Positions 1 to 5,723 are shown, numbered from the stretch's first letter. The stretch is DNA of 8,132 nucleotides from Rhizobiaceae bacterium (GCA_028865845.1 JAGWJK010000148.1:1-8132); one strand, 5' to 3'. The notes: generated by a model from the sequence alone, not told the origin. Translations and numbers: made by a program.

Positions 1-492
1 CATAAGGTCGATATAGTCCAGCGTCGGATCGCTCTTCTCGATATGATGAAAAATCAGATCCGCGTCATCGTCGGCCAAACGCTCCCACGGACCGGAAATA
101 GCCTCGAAATAGAGATCGAGCCGGGTTGCCGGATTGTCGCTGAAGAAGCTCCGGAGAAGTTGCAATGTCGGCTCCAGCGGCGTGAGATCGCCGATCACCA
201 CACGAAGCGCCGTCTCTTCTCCCATGGAGAGTTGTTTGCCGAAGATGCGCAGGCCATCTGCCTGCTGGAGCAGTTCCTGGGCTCGGGCATGAAAGGCGCG
301 TCCTCTCTCGGTGAGCGCCACTCTGTAGCCGCTTCTGTCCAACAGCGCGAAACCGAGCTGATCTTCGAGATTGCGAATGGCGGCGACAACAGTCGGATGG
401 GTTCGCAGCAAACGATCCGCGGCGGCCTGCAAACTGCCTTCGGTCGCGACAGCGTCGAAGCACCGCAGCTGTTGTAGGGTGACGCCGTCCAT
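1..492 (-). CDS. LysR-type transcriptional regulator, N-terminal part (runs off left edge)
   Basis: This reading frame begins at an ATG at 492-490 on the minus strand and stays open to the edge, giving 164 residues. Residues 1-60 (starting MDGVTLQQLRCFDAVATEGS) form the winged helix-turn-helix of the LysR family, with the recognition part around residues 19-43 and the usual TERG turn after the wing at 61-64. From about residue 94 (TALRVVIGDLTP) the effector-binding domain begins; the rest of it lies outside the window. The Shine-Dalgarno is weak (AGGA about 10 bases upstream). The gene is divergent from the quinone oxidoreductase at 588, the classic arrangement in which a LysR protein controls its neighbour and itself. 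The family is secure; effector and targets are inferred only from position. The DNA-binding half looks intact. Confidence 0.9.
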   Translation of the reverse strand, partial: MDGVTLQQLRCFDAVATEGSLQAAADRLLRTHPTVVAAIRNLEDQLGFALLDRSGYRVALTERGRAFHARAQELLQQADGLRIFGKQLSMGEETALRVVIGDLTPLEPTLQLLRSFFSDNPATRLDLYFEAISGPWERLADDDADLIFHHIEKSDPTLDYIDLM

Positions 493-587
493 TGTAGCTA
501 ATTCCTACCATCTATCGTGAAATTACGAACAATATATCTACGATGAATGTGAATAGAAAGACGTTGTTCATTCACAGGAGCAACATC
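493..587. promoter_or_regulatory. Divergent promoter region between LysR gene and quinone oxidoreductase
   Basis: These 95 bases separate two divergent start codons and must hold both promoters and any LysR operator. They are A+T-rich compared with the flanking genes. A short inverted repeat TCGT-N6-ACGA lies at 515-528, and the pentamer ATCTA occurs at 510-514 and 536-540. A decamer CTACCATCTA at 505-514 recurs in the other LysR-divergent spacer of this window (4214-4223). I see no convincing -35/-10 pair for either gene, which is common for activator-dependent promoters. Operator assignment is inference. Confidence 0.5.
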
Positions 588-1565
588 ATGAAAGCCATTA
601 TCTTCAGGGAGTATGGAGGGCCTGAGGTCCTCGACATCGCCGATGTGCCGCGTCCGGAGCCTGCCGCCGGCACGGTGCTCATTTCTGTCAGGGCCTTCGG
701 CCTGAACAGGGCAGAGACCTATATGCGCAGCGGCAAATGGGGCGACGTTGCCAAGATCAGTGGTATCGAATGCGTCGGAGAAGTCTATGACGATCCGAGC
801 GGCAGGCTTGCGAAAGGCACGACGGTCTGCGCGCTCATGGGCGGAATGGGGCGTACGATCCCCGGCAGCTATGCGGAATTCACCCGCGTTCCCGCTTCAA
901 ATGTCGTGCCGCTCACGACCCAATTGCCCTGGGCGCACCTTGCCGCCATTCCGGAATCCTATGCGACGGCGTGGACCTGCCTGCATCGAAATCTCGAGCT
1001 GCGGCACGGTCAGACCGTGTTGATCAGAGGCGCGACGTCGGCGCTTGGTCAGGCGGCGCTCAATATCGCGGCCGCCGCCGGCGCGAGGTTGATTGCGACG
1101 ACGCGGCGCGCGGATCGACTCGGCGCGCTCAAAAGCCTGGGTGCCGAGGAGGCGCTGGTCGATGACGCAGGGCTCATCGAGGCCATTCGTGATCGTTATC
1201 CCGCCGGTATCGACGTCGTACTCGACATTGTCGGCACGACGACGCTGCTTTCCTCGCTGAAGATGGTGCGGAGAGGCGGGCGGGTCTGCATGGCAGGATT
1301 TCTCGGCGGCGGCCAGGGCATTTCGAATTTCGATCCGTTGCTTCATATGCCGAGCGGCGTGCAACTGAGCTTTTTTGCCAGTTTCATGCTGGGGACGCCG
1401 GATTTCTCACTGGACGACATTCCGCTGCAGTCGATCGTCGAACGCGTTGAATCCGGGGTCTACAAAGCGAAACCGGCTGCCGTCTTCGATTTCGGTGACA
1501 TCCGCGAGGCACATCGGCTGATGGAATCGAACGAGGCGACGGGAAAGCTTGTCGTGACGGTGTGA
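588..1565 (+). CDS. Zinc-independent quinone oxidoreductase (MDR superfamily)
   Basis: A 325-residue medium-chain dehydrogenase/reductase of the quinone oxidoreductase type, expected to reduce quinones or reactive carbonyls in the cytoplasm with NADPH. The N-terminal GroES-like domain starts MKAIIFREYGGPEVLDIADV, typical of the family. The Rossmann-fold nucleotide motif is GATSALG at residues 148-154, followed by the long helix to residue 165. The Cys/His/Glu ligands of zinc alcohol dehydrogenases are absent. The length is normal. I chose the ATG at 588 because AGGAG at 576-580 sits seven bases upstream and the family N-terminus begins there; an in-frame ATG at 543 would add 15 residues with no family resemblance. 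It is divergent from a LysR gene, which probably controls it. The exact substrate cannot be told from sequence. Confidence 0.9.
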   Translation: MKAIIFREYGGPEVLDIADVPRPEPAAGTVLISVRAFGLNRAETYMRSGKWGDVAKISGIECVGEVYDDPSGRLAKGTTVCALMGGMGRTIPGSYAEFTRVPASNVVPLTTQLPWAHLAAIPESYATAWTCLHRNLELRHGQTVLIRGATSALGQAALNIAAAAGARLIATTRRADRLGALKSLGAEEALVDDAGLIEAIRDRYPAGIDVVLDIVGTTTLLSSLKMVRRGGRVCMAGFLGGGQGISNFDPLLHMPSGVQLSFFASFMLGTPDFSLDDIPLQSIVERVESGVYKAKPAAVFDFGDIREAHRLMESNEATGKLVVTV

Positions 1566-1588
1566 GGCCCTGCGGTTCCCTGCGAAGC

Positions 1589-1612
1589 AAAAGCGGGCGC
1601 GAATGCGCCCGC
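1589..1612 (-). terminator. Rho-independent terminator shared by convergent genes
   Basis: A perfect 8-bp stem, GCGGGCGC (1593-1600) and GCGCCCGC (1605-1612), closes a four-base loop. On the minus strand it is followed at once by TTTT (1592-1589), so it fits best as the terminator of the small secreted protein gene, whose stop codon lies 31 bases away. It is also 27 bases beyond the stop of the plus-strand quinone oxidoreductase, but on that side no U-tract follows. It may therefore work mainly in one direction. Confidence 0.75.
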
Positions 1613-1643
1613 CAACCGTTGAAATCGTCTGAAGGCTTGCGCC

Positions 1644-1958
1644 TCAAATATGCTTGTTGTGACCTTTGGTCGGGGCGATGGCGCAGGCCTTGACCTTGCA
1701 GTTCGGATTGTCGCTCGCCGGAACCGAGGCGCCTGCCATGTTGCCCTGTCCAAAGCAGGTGGAACCATTGGTGACGTACAGATCGTACATCATCAGGCCT
1801 TTGACCTTGGTGGACGGATGGCTGAGGACGGCGGAGCCGTCCTTGGCCAGCTTGTTCTGAATGGTCGTGCACGTCATCGACTGGGTATCGTAACGGGGCA
1901 TGGCCATTGCGTTGGAAGCGATCAGTCCAAGGACCGTCACCAAAATAATCTTTTTCAT
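1644..1958 (-). CDS. Small secreted protein with four cysteines, unknown function
   Basis: A 104-residue protein with a clear Sec signal peptide: a Lys-Lys n-region, a hydrophobic core to about residue 16 and a predicted signal peptidase I cut after NAMA (residue 19). The mature part of about 85 residues carries cysteines at 30, 68, 87 and 92 (the last two in NCKVKACA), enough for two disulfide bonds in the periplasm. It ends in a polar, His/Lys-rich tail. I recall similar short proteins (with a RYD...SM.C start and a YDLYV-like centre) in other Rhizobiales, but no assigned function. The Shine-Dalgarno is poor (AGAAAG about 11 bases before the ATG), yet signal peptide, cysteines and terminator together make this a real gene. 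It appears monocistronic. I do not assign a function. Confidence 0.8.
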   Translation of the reverse strand: MKKIILVTVLGLIASNAMAMPRYDTQSMTCTTIQNKLAKDGSAVLSHPSTKVKGLMMYDLYVTNGSTCFGQGNMAGASVPASDNPNCKVKACAIAPTKGHNKHI

Positions 1959-2030
1959 GAGATTATGCTTTCTGCTTGATGTACCCCGACGCTGGGCTAC
2001 CCCTTACTCCCCGTCGTTTATCAGTTTTGT

Positions 2031-2052
2031 GACGGCGACTGTCGCCGCCGTC
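2031..2052. repeat. G+C-rich imperfect inverted repeat upstream of the small secreted protein gene
   Basis: GACGG-CGA (2031-2038) can pair with TCG...CCGTC (2042-2052) if a three-base CCG bulge is allowed; the inner CGGCGA/TCGCCG pairing gives 6 bp without a bulge. It sits about 75-95 bases upstream of the start codon of the secreted-protein gene, within the 182-base spacer between it and ppk2. No U-run follows on either strand. It may lie in the promoter or in the 5' untranslated region; no function can be read from it. Confidence 0.35.
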
Positions 2053-2090
2053 ATACACAAGACAAAGAAAGCTTTTGATTACAGTCGCTT

Positions 2091-2112
2091 AAGTCACGGC
2101 TAATTGTGACTT
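2091..2112. repeat. Inverted repeat downstream of ppk2
   Basis: AAGTCAC (2091-2097) and GTGACTT (2106-2112) form a perfect 7-bp inverted repeat around an 8-base spacer. It lies about 30 bases past the ppk2 stop codon in the ppk2 direction and about 130 bases upstream of the small secreted gene. No T-tract follows on either strand, so it is not a standard intrinsic terminator. It could be a protein-binding site for the secreted-protein promoter or a 3' stabilising hairpin of the ppk2 transcript. Confidence 0.45.
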
Positions 2113-2140
2113 CACGAAAGTGTGCTTTAATAAGTGTACC

Positions 2141-3061
2141 TTAGTATTTCGAGGGAACGTAGAGTTCCGGCGGCAGCACCTTGCGCTCGTAATCCGGGTT
2201 GAAGACGCGCTCGGGCAGTGTGATGTCCTCGTGGGGCACGTCCTCGTAGGGGATCTGCTTCAATAGGTGGTCGATGCAGTTCAGACGCGCGCGCTTCTTG
2301 TCGTTGCCTTCGACAATGTGCCAGGGCGCTTCCGGGATGTTGGTGCGGGCGAAGGTTTCTTCCTTGGCCTTTGTATAGGCTTCCCAGCGCACGCGGGACT
2401 GCAGGTCCATCGGCGAGAGCTTCCACTGCTTCAAGGGGTCGTGGATGCGCACGAGGAAGCGCAGCTGCTGCTCTTCGTCGGTGATCGAGAACCAGTATTT
2501 CACCAGCCGAATCCCCGAGCGAACCAGCATGCGTTCGAATTCGGGAACGTCGTGGAAAAACTGCGAGACCTGATCCTCCGATGCGAAGCCCATGACGCGC
2601 TCGACGCCGGAACGATTGTACCAGGAACGGTCGAAGAGAACGATTTCGCCGCCGGCCGGCAGATGCGGCACGTAGCGCTGGAAATACCATTGCGTCTTTT
2701 CGCGGTCTGATGGTGCGGGCAGAGCGACGACCCTGGCGACACGCGGGTTGAGGCGTTGCGTGATGCGCTTGATCGCGCCGCCCTTGCCGGCCGAATCACG
2801 GCCTTCGAAGATCACGACGACCTTTTCCTTGTGGTAGGTGACCCAATCCTGCAGCTTGATCAGTTCGGCTTGCAGCGTCAGCAGGGCGCGGAAATAGTCG
2901 GCGCGCGGCATCGTGGCGGGATGGGCCTTCTGGTAGATCTTGCGGATCTCTTCGGAGAGCGCCGGCTCCGAGATTTCCAGCTCATAGTCTTCGTCCAGCG
3001 TGTCGGCCAATTCCGCCTCGAGCCAGTCGGAATGTTCGTTCTCGTCGCGTGGGTTGGTCAA
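2141..3061 (-). CDS. ppk2: Polyphosphate kinase 2 (PPK2 family, class I type)
   Basis: A 306-residue single-domain PPK2, a cytoplasmic enzyme that moves phosphate between polyphosphate and nucleotides; class I enzymes mainly phosphorylate nucleoside diphosphates. The Walker A loop is EGRDSAGKGG (residues 86-95) and the Walker B segment is FDRSWYNRSGVE (143-154). The lid region with WKLSPMDLQSR and the WEAYTKAKEE stretch (about 213-235) follows, and the C-terminal PWHIVEGNDKKRARLN segment (246-261) is conserved. All catalytic motifs are present and the length is normal. The first 40 residues are acidic. The start is TTG at 3061-3059, supported by GGAGGG four bases upstream; the first in-frame ATG (residue 51) would cut off a conserved part. 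It seems monocistronic. A possible Pho box lies upstream (3185-3202), which would link expression to phosphate. Class I assignment is from overall similarity and is less certain than the family. Confidence 0.95.
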   Translation of the reverse strand: MTNPRDENEHSDWLEAELADTLDEDYELEISEPALSEEIRKIYQKAHPATMPRADYFRALLTLQAELIKLQDWVTYHKEKVVVIFEGRDSAGKGGAIKRITQRLNPRVARVVALPAPSDREKTQWYFQRYVPHLPAGGEIVLFDRSWYNRSGVERVMGFASEDQVSQFFHDVPEFERMLVRSGIRLVKYWFSITDEEQQLRFLVRIHDPLKQWKLSPMDLQSRVRWEAYTKAKEETFARTNIPEAPWHIVEGNDKKRARLNCIDHLLKQIPYEDVPHEDITLPERVFNPDYERKVLPPELYVPSKY

Positions 3062-3072
3062 GATTCCCTCCG
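3062..3072 (-). promoter_or_regulatory. Strong Shine-Dalgarno site fixing a TTG start for ppk2
   Basis: On the minus strand GGAGGG (3071-3066) precedes the TTG start codon by four bases. No ATG or GTG occurs in frame at a suitable distance. The strong site may compensate for the weak start codon. Confidence 0.8.
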
Positions 3073-3184
3073 ATTCTCAGTGACTAAAGATGAGGGCACG
3101 CAATATTTGCGACCCGGCCGGCCTGGTTCTCGCGTCTGACCGCGATCGTGCCTGTCCCGCCTTGGCGCAAATTCCGCCTTGTTC

Positions 3185-3202
3185 GTGACAGTCGGATGAC
3201 GA
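3185..3202 (-). promoter_or_regulatory. Possible PhoB box upstream of ppk2
   Basis: Read on the minus strand this is TCGTCAT, four bases, CTGTCAC: two 7-bp direct half-sites at the 11-bp spacing of the PhoB consensus. The second half-site fits CTGT(C/A)A(C/T) fully and the first matches five of seven positions; the A/T-rich spacer of the consensus is not conserved. It lies about 125 bases upstream of the TTG start. No good -10 box is seen at the expected distance downstream, so this remains a candidate. Confidence 0.35.
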
Positions 3203-3253
3203 AGCCCTTTTGGACTGTATATCACGAGTATCCATGTCTTCGCTCGCCAATGG

Positions 3254-3272
3254 AAGCGACCGGCAATCGCTT
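3254..3272. repeat. Short inverted repeat after the LysR stop codon
   Basis: AAGCGA (3254-3259) and TCGCTT (3267-3272) form a perfect 6-bp inverted repeat with a 7-base loop, 16 to 34 bases past the LysR stop codon in its direction. No U-tract follows, so it is at best a weak or factor-assisted terminator. Confidence 0.35.
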
Positions 3273-3273
3273 G

Positions 3274-3295
3274 ACATCAGCCGCACATCAGCCGC
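3274..3295. repeat. Perfect 11-bp tandem duplication over the LysR stop codon
   Basis: ACATCAGCCGC occurs twice head to tail at 3274-3284 and 3285-3295. The right copy contains the LysR stop codon (TGA, complement of 3288-3290) and part of its last codons; the left copy lies just beyond the gene. It looks like a small slippage duplication that left the reading frame intact. Confidence 0.85.
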
Positions 3296-4181
3296 GATAA
3301 CGCAATGCGTTCAGCACGACCGCGAAGGCCGGTGACGCCTGCCGACGGCTTGGATAGTAGAGATGGTAGCCGGAAAATGGCGGACACCAATCCTCGAGCA
3401 CGCGAACCAGACGGCCGGCCTCGATATCGGCCTGCACGATATCCTGCGGCATAAAAGCCAGCCCCATGCCTTCCAGCGCTGCATTGAGCCTGAGAGCGAT
3501 ATTGTTGAATACCAGCTGGCCCTCGGTGCGAACCTTGACTTCGCGGCCGTCCTTTTCGAATTCCCAGGCGTAGACGCCGCCATAGGTCGGCAGGCGCAGG
3601 TTGATGCAGTTATGGTCCGTCAGATCCTGAGGCGTCAGCGGTTTTGGATGGTTTTCGAAATAGGCCGGTGATCCGACCACGGCCATCCGCATGTCGGGGC
3701 CGATGCGCACGGCGATCTTGTCCTTTCCCAGTCGTTCGCCAAGCCGCACACCGGCATCGTATCGTTCGGCAACGATGTCGGTGAGGCCGTAATCGACGAT
3801 GATTTCGACATTGAGGTCCGGATAGTCGGGAAGCAGCGCCTTCAAGGCGGGCCAAAGGATGGTTTCTGCGGAGTGCTCGCCGGCATTGATGCGGATGGTG
3901 CCGGCGGGCTTTTCGCGAAATTCGCTGAGGGCCGCCAGCTCGCTGTCGATCTGGTCGAAATGCGGGCCGATCGTCAAAAGCAGGCGCTCGCCGGCTTCGG
4001 TGGGCGAAACACTGCGCGTGGTGCGCGTCAGCAGCCGCAGCCCGATCCGAGCCTCCAGGCCGCGGATGGTGTGGCTAAGCGCCGATTGCGAAACGCCAAG
4101 CTTTGCCGCGGCCTTCGTGAAGCTCTGTTCCCGCGCGACGGCGAGAAAGGCAATGAGGTCGTTGATGGACTGGCGCGGCAT
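3288..4181 (-). CDS. LysR-type transcriptional regulator, complete
   Basis: A complete 297-residue LysR regulator of normal length. The helix-turn-helix (SFTKAAAKLGVSQSALSHTI, residues 20-39) is followed by RLLTRTTRSVSPTEAG, the wing and turn typical of the family, and a linker helix to about residue 90. The effector-binding domain runs from about residue 94 to the end, with the usual DAGVRLGERL and GMGLAFMPQDIV stretches. The ATG at 4181-4179 has AGGA seven bases upstream. It most resembles the large subgroup often found beside oxidoreductases and other small metabolic enzymes. It is divergent from the cupin gene at 4308, so it probably controls that gene and perhaps the reductase behind it. 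The effector is unknown. The stop codon lies in an 11-bp tandem duplication. Confidence 0.93.
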   Translation of the reverse strand: MPRQSINDLIAFLAVAREQSFTKAAAKLGVSQSALSHTIRGLEARIGLRLLTRTTRSVSPTEAGERLLLTIGPHFDQIDSELAALSEFREKPAGTIRINAGEHSAETILWPALKALLPDYPDLNVEIIVDYGLTDIVAERYDAGVRLGERLGKDKIAVRIGPDMRMAVVGSPAYFENHPKPLTPQDLTDHNCINLRLPTYGGVYAWEFEKDGREVKVRTEGQLVFNNIALRLNAALEGMGLAFMPQDIVQADIEAGRLVRVLEDWCPPFSGYHLYYPSRRQASPAFAVVLNALRYRG

Positions 4182-4307
4182 TCATGAATCCTCTTCATAA
4201 GCTCTTGCATCATCTACCATCTAATCGCTGCCAATCCTACGCGCTAAATATCCTCCCAAGCGGCATGCAGATCATGCCGGCTACACGGATTGCGAAAGGA
4301 TGATGGG
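4182..4307. promoter_or_regulatory. Divergent promoter region, LysR gene / cupin gene, with palindrome
   Basis: This spacer holds both divergent promoters. A perfect palindrome with CGGCATG (4261-4267), a five-base spacer and CATGCCG (4273-4279) sits 28 bases before the cupin start codon; it may be an operator or a hairpin in the leader. TAAATA at 4245-4250 is a possible -10 for the cupin gene, which would place the palindrome at the start of the transcript; the -35 match is poor. ATCTA occurs twice at 4212-4216 and 4219-4223, and CTACCATCTA at 4214-4223 also occurs in the other LysR spacer. Individual site calls are inference. Confidence 0.5.
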
Positions 4308-4703
4308 ATGAACATCAAGCGAAGCGGCTCCGAGCCTTCCGCCAAAGGGCCGGCCGATTATTTCACGGGCACGGTGCGCATCGACGCTCCATTCAAGGGC
4401 ATGGCTCCGGCACGGATCGGCGGTGCGACCGTCACCTTCGAGCCGGGTGCTCGCACGGCATGGCATACCCATCCCCTCGGACAGACGCTGATCGTGCTGT
4501 CGGGACAGGGACGGGTCCAGCGGCAGGGCGGACCGATCGAAGAGATCCATCCGGGCGATATCGTTTGGTTCGAGCCAGGTGAGAAACATTGGCACGGCGC
4601 ATCGCCCGCAACTGCCATGAGCCATATCGCGATCGCCGAAGCCCTGGACGGGAAGACGGTCGATTGGCTGGAGCATGTGAGCGACGACCAATATCGCGGC
4701 TAG
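4308..4703 (+). CDS. Manganese-cupin protein, hydroxynitrile-lyase-like
   Basis: A 131-residue single-domain cupin. Motif 1 is [20 protein letters not shown] (residues 47-66) and motif 2 is [16 protein letters not shown] (82-97). The metal ligands are therefore His53, His55, Gln59 (where most cupins have Glu) and His94. From memory, this sequence follows the Granulicella tundricola cupin hydroxynitrile lyase along its whole length with the same ligand numbering, including the FTGTVRID start and the [12 protein letters not shown] end. Such enzymes split or form cyanohydrins such as mandelonitrile using Mn(II). Position 110, a Gln near the active site in that enzyme as I recall it, is Ala here, so activity may differ. 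No signal peptide. The ATG at 4308 has AAAGGA seven bases upstream; a TTG at 4290 is in frame but would place that ribosome site inside the gene. A divergent LysR gene probably regulates it. The family is sure; the physiological substrate is unknown. Confidence 0.9.
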   Translation: MNIKRSGSEPSAKGPADYFTGTVRIDAPFKGMAPARIGGATVTFEPGARTAWHTHPLGQTLIVLSGQGRVQRQGGPIEEIHPGDIVWFEPGEKHWHGASPATAMSHIAIAEALDGKTVDWLEHVSDDQYRG

Positions 4704-4775
4704 CACGGACTTGGTTCATGGCATTCGCTTGTCAACGACATGCTGTTCAGGCGGAGGAAGCGAGGCTATTGGAAT

Positions 4776-4804
4776 AAGGGGCAGCCCGGTTGACGCCCTT
4801 TTTT
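4776..4804 (+). terminator. Terminator-like hairpin between cupin and RibD-domain genes
   Basis: AAGGG(G)C at 4776-4782 can pair with GCCCTT at 4795-4800, with one bulged G and a 12-base loop. A run of six T follows or overlaps (4799-4804). This has the form of a rho-independent terminator for the cupin gene, with a short stem. The T-run ends only 19 bases before the GTG start of the next gene, so it also lies in that gene's leader unless a promoter overlaps it. Confidence 0.55.
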
Positions 4805-4823
4805 CTTGGCATCGGAGGCACAG

Positions 4824-5501
4824 GTGAAACCGCACGTCATTCTGCACATGGGATCAAGCATTGACGGCCGCATCGTTCCCAGGCACTGGCCGGAGGATAT
4901 GACGGCGGAACTGAGCGGCCTTTATGAGCGCGTTCACGAGAGTTTGAATGGCGATGCCTGGATCGTCGGCCGGGTGACGATGGCGGATTTCGCCGAAGGC
5001 GACCCCAATCCGGCCGTTGCCGATCAGGTTTTCCCGCGCACCGGCTGGAAAGCGCCCGGTGCCGACACGGGTCCCTATGCCATTGCCGTCGATCAGGGCG
5101 GCAAGCTGCATCTCAACATCGGCCGCATCAACGGCGATCCCATCATCATGATCCTCGTCGAGACCGTCTCCGACGATCATCTGGCGGAATTGCGCCGCGA
5201 CGGCATCTCTTACATCTTCGCGGGTCGGGATGACATCGATCTGCCGCTCGCGGTCGAGCGCCTCGGTGAGGAATTCGGGGTGAAAAGGCTGCTGCTCGAA
5301 GGCGGTGGCGGGATCAACGGCGCCTTTCTGTCGGCGGGGCTGATCGACGAGATCAGCCTGCTCATTCTGCCTGTCGCCGACGGGGGCGCTGACATGCCGA
5401 CGACCTTCGACAGGCCTGTCGATGCCGCCGTTAAATTGAAGCTCGACACCGTCGAGCGGATGACGGGCGATATCCTGCATCTGCGATACAGCGTATTCTA
5501 A
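4824..5501 (+). CDS. RibD C-terminal / dihydrofolate-reductase-like domain protein
   Basis: A 225-residue stand-alone reductase domain of the RibD C-terminal type. In riboflavin synthesis this domain reduces a pyrimidine ribosyl intermediate with NADPH, but here the deaminase half of RibD is missing, so it is probably a paralog with an unknown substrate. Visible family marks are the N-terminal beta strand followed by SSIDGRI (residues 11-17), DAWIVGRVT (44-52), the glycine-rich LLLEGGGGINGAFLSAGLID (156-175) and the strand ISLLILPV (177-184). No signal peptide or membrane segment. I chose the GTG at 4824 because GGAGG at 4814-4818 lies five bases upstream; the in-frame TTG at 4806 would place that site inside the gene. 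It follows the cupin by 120 bases with a terminator-like hairpin between, so co-transcription would need readthrough. Confidence 0.85.
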   Translation: MKPHVILHMGSSIDGRIVPRHWPEDMTAELSGLYERVHESLNGDAWIVGRVTMADFAEGDPNPAVADQVFPRTGWKAPGADTGPYAIAVDQGGKLHLNIGRINGDPIIMILVETVSDDHLAELRRDGISYIFAGRDDIDLPLAVERLGEEFGVKRLLLEGGGGINGAFLSAGLIDEISLLILPVADGGADMPTTFDRPVDAAVKLKLDTVERMTGDILHLRYSVF

Positions 5502-5680
5502 CGAGAATAGGCCGAAGGCTGCGTGCTGGGCACAAAAATGCAGACTTTCGCCCGTAATTGCTGCTCGATTTCCCACCGCCCGTCACCTCGAAGTCGGGAT
5601 CTGCTGTCATACCGCGCCCAGCCATTGCGCGCATCGCCACATTAGCAAAAACACATAGTTGCAAGCTGTTAGATAGGCTG
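5502..5680. other. Intergenic stretch without a recognisable gene
   Basis: No reading frame here has a ribosome site or family resemblance, and I see no intrinsic terminator just after the RibD-domain gene. Near its right end GCTGTT occurs twice as a direct repeat 12 bases apart (5665-5670 and 5677-5682), the second overlapping the -35 of the following promoter. The repeat could bind a regulator of the efflux operon. Otherwise I see nothing in it. Confidence 0.5.
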
Positions 5681-5708
5681 TTGTCCATTTCGAGAAACTG
5701 TTTATACA
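5681..5708 (+). promoter_or_regulatory. Sigma-70-like promoter for the RND efflux operon
   Basis: TTGTCC (5681-5686) and TATACA (5703-5708) are separated by 16 bases, a good match to the housekeeping consensus. Between and overlapping them lies AAACTGTTT (5697-5702 plus the first -10 bases), a small palindrome that could be an operator. Transcription would start near 5715 and leave a leader of about 170 bases before the adaptor gene. It is the best promoter match in this spacer. Confidence 0.55.
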
Positions 5709-5723
5709 TTCATTTCGGAAGCG

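Noticed and set aside
65..511. Open frames of 144-148 codons on both strands over the left-edge LysR gene
   Set aside because: The LysR frame (start at 492, open to the edge) reads as a clear helix-turn-helix protein, so the others are shadows.
2018..2035. A second Pho-box-like sequence upstream of the small secreted gene (CCGTCAC, AAAA, CTGATAA on the minus strand)
   Set aside because: The second half-site matches only about four of seven positions and no -10 follows. This is within what chance would give.
2031..2052. The GACGGCGA...TCGCCGCCGTC structure as an intrinsic terminator
   Set aside because: The stem needs a three-base bulge and no U-run follows it on either strand.
3077..3286. 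A 69-codon minus-strand frame between the LysR gene and ppk2
   Set aside because: It starts with GTG inside the tandem duplication, has no ribosome site, has a composition unlike a protein and covers the likely ppk2 promoter.
5431..5709. A 92-codon minus-strand frame over the RibD-domain 3' end and the spacer
   Set aside because: No ribosome site or family resemblance was seen. It overlaps both a real gene end and the efflux promoter.
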